Origin: DASYQD01 sp036005845
Lineage (GTDB): Bacteria > Acidobacteriota > Thermoanaerobaculia > Multivoradales > JAIOJS01
Reading direction: 5' to 3'
Assembly: GCA_036005845.1 (NCBI GenBank)
Contig: DASYQD010000016.1
Location: 1-64,000 of the forward strand
Length of the DNA stretch: 64,000 nucleotides
Shown here: positions 59,932-64,000 of the stretch, one piece after another
How the letters are laid out: every line of letters starts with the position of its first letter
Position numbering within the stretch: the stretch's first letter is position 1
Translations under genes and position numbers: made by a program
The notes under the pieces: model-generated
What the model was told of the DNA's origin: nothing
The model's input: the letters and a program-made list of their open reading frames with translations, nothing else
Database searches by the model: none

Positions 59932-60018
59932 TCGTCACCGCGAGGAGCGCAGCGACGAAGCGGTCTCGATCTCGACAGGTCGAGATCGCTTCGCTGCGCT
60001 CGCGATGACGCGGTGACG
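59932..60018. repeat. REP-like hairpin between convergent genes
   Basis: Arms CGTCACCGCGAGGAGCGCAG (59932 on) and the inverse in CGAGATCGCTTCGCTGCGCT (from about 59980) to 60018 pair over about 38 nt with a 10-nt loop. Same repeat family as at 41195-41352. It occupies almost the whole gap between two gene 3' ends, so it may end transcription from both sides. The few remaining bases before 60041 hold no gene. Confidence 0.8.
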
Positions 60019-60040
60019 ACTGCAGCTTGCTCGGATCGCA

Positions 60041-62488
60041 CTAAGGCTCGGCGCGCACGCCGCCTGTCGGCGGCTCGCCCTGGTAGATCTCGCCGTAGCG
60101 CTCGTAGCTGTTGAGCACCTTGCGCACGTAGTGCCGCGTCTCGGCGAAGCTGACGGTGGAGAGGAAGTAGTCGTGCCCCGCGGCCGGCTGGAGCTGGCGC
60201 CACAGCCGCGCCTGCGCCGGCCCGGCGTTGTAGGCCGCCGCTGCCGCATACGGGTCGCCGCCGAATTGCCTTTGCAAGTCGCCGAGGTACTTGGCGCCGA
60301 GCTGGATGACGAGCCGCGGGTCGTAGAGATCTTCGGGCGCCACCTCGACCAGCCCGAGCCCCTCGGCAACCTGCCGCGCGGTGGTGATCAACAGCTGCAG
60401 CAGCCCGCGCGCCGCGGCGGAAGACTTCGCGCGCGGGTTGAAGCGCGACTCCTCGCGCATGATCGCCAGCAGCAGGCGCGGGTCGGCGCCGTAGGTCTCG
60501 GCGTCGTCGGCGATCCAGTCGTAGAAGTAGCGCGGGAAGAGCAGCTCGCGCAGCTCGCGCGGCAGCAGCTGCGGCACGTAGTCGTCGGGCACCTGCTCCA
60601 TCAGCGATTCGGCGGCCTGGATCGAGAGCCGCGAGGCGCCGGCGCGGTGGTAGACGACCGAGCGCGTGAGCCCGGAGGGGAAGGGCTGGAGCGGGTAGCT
60701 CTCACCCGTCGTCTGCACCGTCTCGTCGTAGAGGCCCATCGCCGCGAGCAGCTCGTCGGGAGTCGGGTCGCGCAGCGGAAACGCCGGCAGCGGCAGCGGG
60801 CGGGCGAGGAGCACGGCGCGGTACTTCGGTATCGCGAGGTAGATCTCGCGCAACAGGTCGAGGTCGGCGTCGGAGGCGTCGGCGAGCAGCACGGCGTCGG
60901 TCTGCAGCTTGCGCGCGGCTTCGGCGTCGCCGGTCTGCAGCTTGGCGCGCGCCTGCTGCCGGCGCGCCAAGGCCGCGGCTTTCGCGGCGGCGGCGAACGG
61001 CCCCTTCGCCAGCCGGTGCCGCGCCAGGTACGCGTAATGGGTGGGGACCTTGGCACGCAGCACCTCGAGATAGCCCGCGAGCGCGCGTGACGGATCGCGC
61101 GACTCGGCGGCGCGCGCGCGCCAGTAGGCGACCTCGGCCTGGTCGTAGGGGTCGAGCGACGGCGGCATGGGGCCCAGCGTGTTCGTTGCCGCCGTCGCGT
61201 GGCCGGCGGCAAGCTGGCCCATGGCGACGGCGATGGCGCCTTCGGCGACGACGCGCTGGCGCGGGAAGGTCTTGCGCAGCAAGGCGAGGTCGGCGCCGGC
61301 GCCGCCGAATTGCCCGTGGTGCACGCGCAGCCGGATGCGGCTGGTGATGGCGGCGGCGGTGCCGTCGAAGCGTCCCGGCACGCCGATCGCCTGCCCGAGC
61401 AGCCGCTCGGCGTCGGCGTCATGGCCGCGGAGCTGCGCCGCCCGCGCCGCGTGGTAGAGGTCGCGCGCCTGGTCGCCGCGGTTGGCGGCGTTGGCGGCGG
61501 CACGGCGGTAGAGGCGCTCGGCTTCGGCGAAGTCCTCGGCGAAGAAGCGGGCGCGGCCCATCGCGAAGTCGAGATCGCCGTGCGCGTTCGGCAGCCCGCG
61601 CCGCGCCAGCTGGAAGAGGTCGACGGCGCGCTGCCACTGGCGGTGGTGCAGCATGCTGTCGCCGAGGTCGCGCAGCGCCGGCGGCGGCAGCCGGCGCACG
61701 ACGTCGGGACGGTCGAGCAGCAGCGCTACCTGCTCCGCGGCGTCGTCGGCGGTCGACTGGTCGAGCAGCCGCGTGCCCTCCGCGCTCGCGGTCTCGACGT
61801 CGCCGGCGTCGAGCAGCGCGGCGACGCGCGCCGCCGCCAGCTCGCGCCGCGTGCGCTCGTCGTCGGCGCGCGGCTCGACGGCGTCGATGAAGGCGAGCCG
61901 CGCCGGTGGATTGCCGTTCTTCTCCAGCCACTCGAGGTGCTCGGCCAGCGTCTCGTGCCAGTAGAGCGACCCCGGATGGTCGAGCAGCAGCTCGCGCCGC
62001 CGCGTCGCCGCGGTCGTCTCGTCGTTCGTCGCCGCGGCGAGGTCCGCCGCGTGGTGCAGCGCCAGCGCTCGGTACGGATCGCCGGGCTCGAGGAAGGGCT
62101 CGAGGTGTGCCGCGGCCTCCTCATCCTCGCCAGCGCCGATCAGCGCCCGCGCGTGCAGATAGCCCAGCCGGTTGGCGCGATAGAGCACCGGCGCCCGTGC
62201 CTCGACGTCGGCGAGCAGGTCCGCAAGCTCCTCCCACGCCGCGCGCTCTTCGAGGGCGCGGAAGCGCGGCGTCCAAAGCTGCGCGCGCAGCACCGGGTGC
62301 TCGCCGGCGCGCCAAGGCGAGCGTCCGTTCTCACCCGCGCCGGACGGCTCGCGCGGCTGGATCGCCGCGGACACCGGCGGTGCCACGCGCTCGGGCGCGT
62401 GCACGGCGAGCCAGGCGCCGGCGAGCAGCGCCAGACCGCCGGCCGCCAGGGACAGTGCTGCGGAACCGAGGTGGAAACGGCGGGGCAT
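60041..62488 (-). CDS. Soluble lytic transglycosylase (SLT family)
   Basis: 815 residues with an N-terminal membrane/signal segment (LSLAAGGLALLAGAWLAV), a long superhelical region of TPR-like helices (about 65-600), then the catalytic SLT domain near 655-800: LLLAIMREESRFNPRAKSSAAARGLLQLLITTA with the catalytic Glu around residue 678, YDPRLVIQLGAKYLGDL, and AAYNAGPAQARLW. Cleaves peptidoglycan to 1,6-anhydro-muropeptides. The plan is like E. coli Slt70 or Slt, periplasmic. Single gene; upstream DUF4214-like gene may be separate. Confidence 0.92.
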   Translation of the reverse strand: MPRRFHLGSAALSLAAGGLALLAGAWLAVHAPERVAPPVSAAIQPREPSGAGENGRSPWRAGEHPVLRAQLWTPRFRALEERAAWEELADLLADVEARAPVLYRANRLGYLHARALIGAGEDEEAAAHLEPFLEPGDPYRALALHHAADLAAATNDETTAATRRRELLLDHPGSLYWHETLAEHLEWLEKNGNPPARLAFIDAVEPRADDERTRRELAAARVAALLDAGDVETASAEGTRLLDQSTADDAAEQVALLLDRPDVVRRLPPPALRDLGDSMLHHRQWQRAVDLFQLARRGLPNAHGDLDFAMGRARFFAEDFAEAERLYRRAAANAANRGDQARDLYHAARAAQLRGHDADAERLLGQAIGVPGRFDGTAAAITSRIRLRVHHGQFGGAGADLALLRKTFPRQRVVAEGAIAVAMGQLAAGHATAATNTLGPMPPSLDPYDQAEVAYWRARAAESRDPSRALAGYLEVLRAKVPTHYAYLARHRLAKGPFAAAAKAAALARRQQARAKLQTGDAEAARKLQTDAVLLADASDADLDLLREIYLAIPKYRAVLLARPLPLPAFPLRDPTPDELLAAMGLYDETVQTTGESYPLQPFPSGLTRSVVYHRAGASRLSIQAAESLMEQVPDDYVPQLLPRELRELLFPRYFYDWIADDAETYGADPRLLLAIMREESRFNPRAKSSAAARGLLQLLITTARQVAEGLGLVEVAPEDLYDPRLVIQLGAKYLGDLQRQFGGDPYAAAAAYNAGPAQARLWRQLQPAAGHDYFLSTVSFAETRHYVRKVLNSYERYGEIYQGEPPTGGVRAEP

Positions 62489-62609
62489 GCGACCGCAACG
62501 AACGAGATGGAGGACGCGATCTAAGGCGGCCGCAACAGAAGCCGGCGGCGCCGCATCAGAAGCGCGCCGCCGGCGAGATCATCGCAACGCGAAAGGCTGG
62601 TGTGCTGCG

Positions 62610-63491
62610 TCAGATGCCGAACCGGCTGCGGAACTGCTGCGAGCGCACGATGGCATCCACCACGCCGGCGATGTTGCCGCGGTCGATCTCGGCGAGGTCG
62701 CTCTCCCAGCGCTCGCGCCCGGCGTCGGCCCGGCTCCAGCCCAGCAGGTGTCCGTACAGGGCCTCGAGCCGTCGCACGTTGGAGACGCCGTTGTCGTACA
62801 TGCGGGTGCGGCTCTCCTCGCTGTTGGCGATGTTGGCGGCGACGCGGCGCACCGCGTCGTAGCCGTGCCGCGCCAGGTCGTCGATGGCGCCGGCGGCGCC
62901 GGAATCCGGCTCGCGCAGCAGGATGCCGCGATAGAGCGCGGCCACCACCGCGTCCGCCGGCCGCGAGAACTGGTTGGTGTTCGTCCACGCCGAGCTCGAC
63001 GCGCCGGTCACCGAGGTCGAGCCCGGTGCGGCCACGCGCACCAGGATGCGCCCGAGCTGCATGCCGGAGTTGGCGAGCTTGAGCCGGTCGGCCAGCTTGT
63101 AGCCGATGTGCAGGCGCTGCCCCGGCGTCGCGTCGTTGAGGCGGATCAGGGCTTCGCCGCGCTCGGGCGAATTGTTGACCACCTCCAGCGCCGTGGGCGT
63201 CGGGCCGAAGCCGAAGGTGGCCGCCAGCGGGCGGCGGTCGGCGCGGCGCGTGGTGACCGGCTCGAAGGTGCGCACCAGCACCTGCTCGCCGGGGGCGAGG
63301 GTGATCTCCTGGTCGGGATCGAGGACGGCCAGCTCGTCGCCGCTGGACGGATCGACGATGGCGATGCGCACCGAGCGTACCGTGTCGGTGGTCTGCGCCG
63401 CGAGCGGCTGCGCGGCGAACAGCGCCGTGCCGATGAGCAGCACCGCGGCCGCGGCGGCGAGCGGAGCGATGGGTTTCGTGAGCTTCGTCAT
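62610..63491 (-). CDS. Exported protein with DUF4214-like C-terminal domain
   Basis: 293 residues from ATG 63491, preceded by AGGAGG 9 nt upstream. Signal peptide (PLAAAAAVLLIGTALFAAQPLAAQ). N-terminal domain (VRSVRIAIVDPSSGDELAVLDPDQEITLAPGEQVLVRTFEP...RLNDATPGQRLHIGYKLADR) is beta-rich. The C-terminal ~110 residues (DAVVAALYRGILLREPDSGAAGAIDDLARHGYDAVRRVAANIANSEESRTRMYDNG and VVDAIVRSQQFRSRF) are like DUF4214 repeats, found in secreted proteins linked to surface layers or calcium-binding repeat proteins. Function unknown. Confidence 0.78.
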   Translation of the reverse strand: MTKLTKPIAPLAAAAAVLLIGTALFAAQPLAAQTTDTVRSVRIAIVDPSSGDELAVLDPDQEITLAPGEQVLVRTFEPVTTRRADRRPLAATFGFGPTPTALEVVNNSPERGEALIRLNDATPGQRLHIGYKLADRLKLANSGMQLGRILVRVAAPGSTSVTGASSSAWTNTNQFSRPADAVVAALYRGILLREPDSGAAGAIDDLARHGYDAVRRVAANIANSEESRTRMYDNGVSNVRRLEALYGHLLGWSRADAGRERWESDLAEIDRGNIAGVVDAIVRSQQFRSRFGI

Positions 63492-63657
63492 GACTTGTCG
63501 GACCTCCTTGAGCGCTCACCCCGCCGATGCAGGGCAGAGCTGTATTCGCCGGCCGCTGGTGCAAGTGACGAGCCATCAGCGAGGTGGCTGCGAACCCCAT
63601 CGCTCGACGCCACCGCGCCCGTGTGCCAAAATGGCGCCCGTCCGCAGGAATCTCGAA

Positions 63658-64000
63658 ATGGATCGCCCGCAAGTCCTCATCATCGACGACGAGACCGGCT
63701 CCCGCGAGTCGATGGCGCTGGCCATCGAGAAGGCGGGCCTGCCGGTGCGCACTTTCGACGACGCTCGCCGCGCGCTCGAGTTCCTCGAGGCGAACCCTGG
63801 CCCCAATCTCGCGCTCTGCGATCTGCGCATGCCGGGGATGGACGGCATCGAGTTCCTGCAACAGGTGCGGTCCCGCGGCTACGACTTGGGCGTCGTGCTG
63901 ATCACCGCCTTCGGCTCCATCGAGTCGGCGGTCGAGGCGATGCGCGTCGGCGCCGACGACTACCTCACCAAGCCGGTCGACCTCTACGAGCTGCGCAAGC
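63658..64000 (+). CDS. NtrC-type response regulator, 5' part only (cut by window end)
   Basis: The reading frame is open to the right edge. It starts MDRPQVLIIDDETGSRESMALAIEKAG and contains the phospho-acceptor in LALCDLRMPGMDGIEFLQQV and LITAFGSIESAVEAMRVGADDYLTKPVDLYELRK, the receiver of sigma54-dependent NtrC-family regulators. The AAA+ and DNA-binding domains would lie beyond the window. The ATG at 63658 is preceded by AGGAATCTCGAA. No cognate kinase in the window. Confidence 0.85.
   Translation, partial: MDRPQVLIIDDETGSRESMALAIEKAGLPVRTFDDARRALEFLEANPGPNLALCDLRMPGMDGIEFLQQVRSRGYDLGVVLITAFGSIESAVEAMRVGADDYLTKPVDLYELRK

Noticed and set aside
59932..60018. CRISPR-like repeat
   Set aside because: Only one inverted pair with no spacers or array, and it matches a dispersed REP-like family instead.

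Overview
The window is 64 kb of very GC-rich, densely packed bacterial chromosome with no rRNA, tRNA or CRISPR array that I could find. A lytic transglycosylase, an outer-membrane-type barrel protein, a Tat-exported haloperoxidase and a pseudopilin-like protein point to a diderm (Gram-negative) bacterium. Exported WXXGXW/YXWGXW and NPxFDxDLxGW proteins, a Ser/Thr kinase with a long TPR tail, and many PD40/M1/FHA-type proteins are typical of Acidobacteriota (Thermoanaerobaculia-like) or, less likely, Myxococcota. This placement is inference from gene content only.

Layout. 0-3 kb: a DUF433/DUF5615 toxin-antitoxin-like pair whose toxin is frameshifted, a four-domain S1 RNA-binding protein, and a nucleotidyltransferase/small-protein pair. 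3-8.6 kb: a membrane protein, then a three-gene run led by a large internally duplicated CPBP protease-like protein. 8.6-9.4 kb: no gene, but a nest of palindromes. 9.5-13.3 kb: kup (K+ uptake) divergent from a KdpD/KdpE-like two-component pair. 13.3-15.2 kb: an AT-richer gene with an N-terminal Mrr-like nuclease domain and a NACHT NTPase, a candidate anti-phage NLR-like protein. 15.3-18.6 kb: two paralogous secreted proteins and small envelope proteins. 18.7-21.7 kb: a vanadium haloperoxidase and a DUF4143 ATPase. 21.6-24.2 kb: a translationally coupled set of RimK ligase, retropepsin-like protease and M14 desuccinylase. 24.2-30.4 kb: a single gene encoding two complete M1 aminopeptidases, coupled to uppP.

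30.4-36.4 kb holds an overlapping four-gene signalling operon: FHA-GAF sensor, Ser/Thr kinase-TPR, histidine kinase and NarL-type regulator. 36.5-41.2 kb has exported proteins and a sigma/anti-sigma-like/bactofilin-like operon. 41.4-48 kb has recD2, a metallopeptidase/beta-propeller/beta-barrel protein and TerC. 48.3-51 kb looks like an insertion or decay zone, with an AT-richer AAA ATPase and a broken ECF sigma gene beside its intact YCII partner. 51-54.8 kb has an RNase E/G, a zinc-ribbon pseudopilin and a VapBC-like pair with a clear promoter. 54.8-58.5 kb is DUF1015-serC-aminotransferase. The right end has a thioredoxin-fold protein, a lytic transglycosylase, a DUF4214-like exported protein and the start of an NtrC-type regulator cut by the window edge.

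Three separate palindromic repeat loci (8.6-9.4, 41.2-41.35 and 59.93-60.02 kb) all lie between the 3' ends of convergent genes. Genes are commonly coupled by ATGA/GTGA overlaps, and GTG starts are frequent. Parts most likely to repay attention are the nuclease-NACHT gene, the palindrome nest, the tandem M1 fusion and the mixed Ser/Thr-His-Asp signalling operon.
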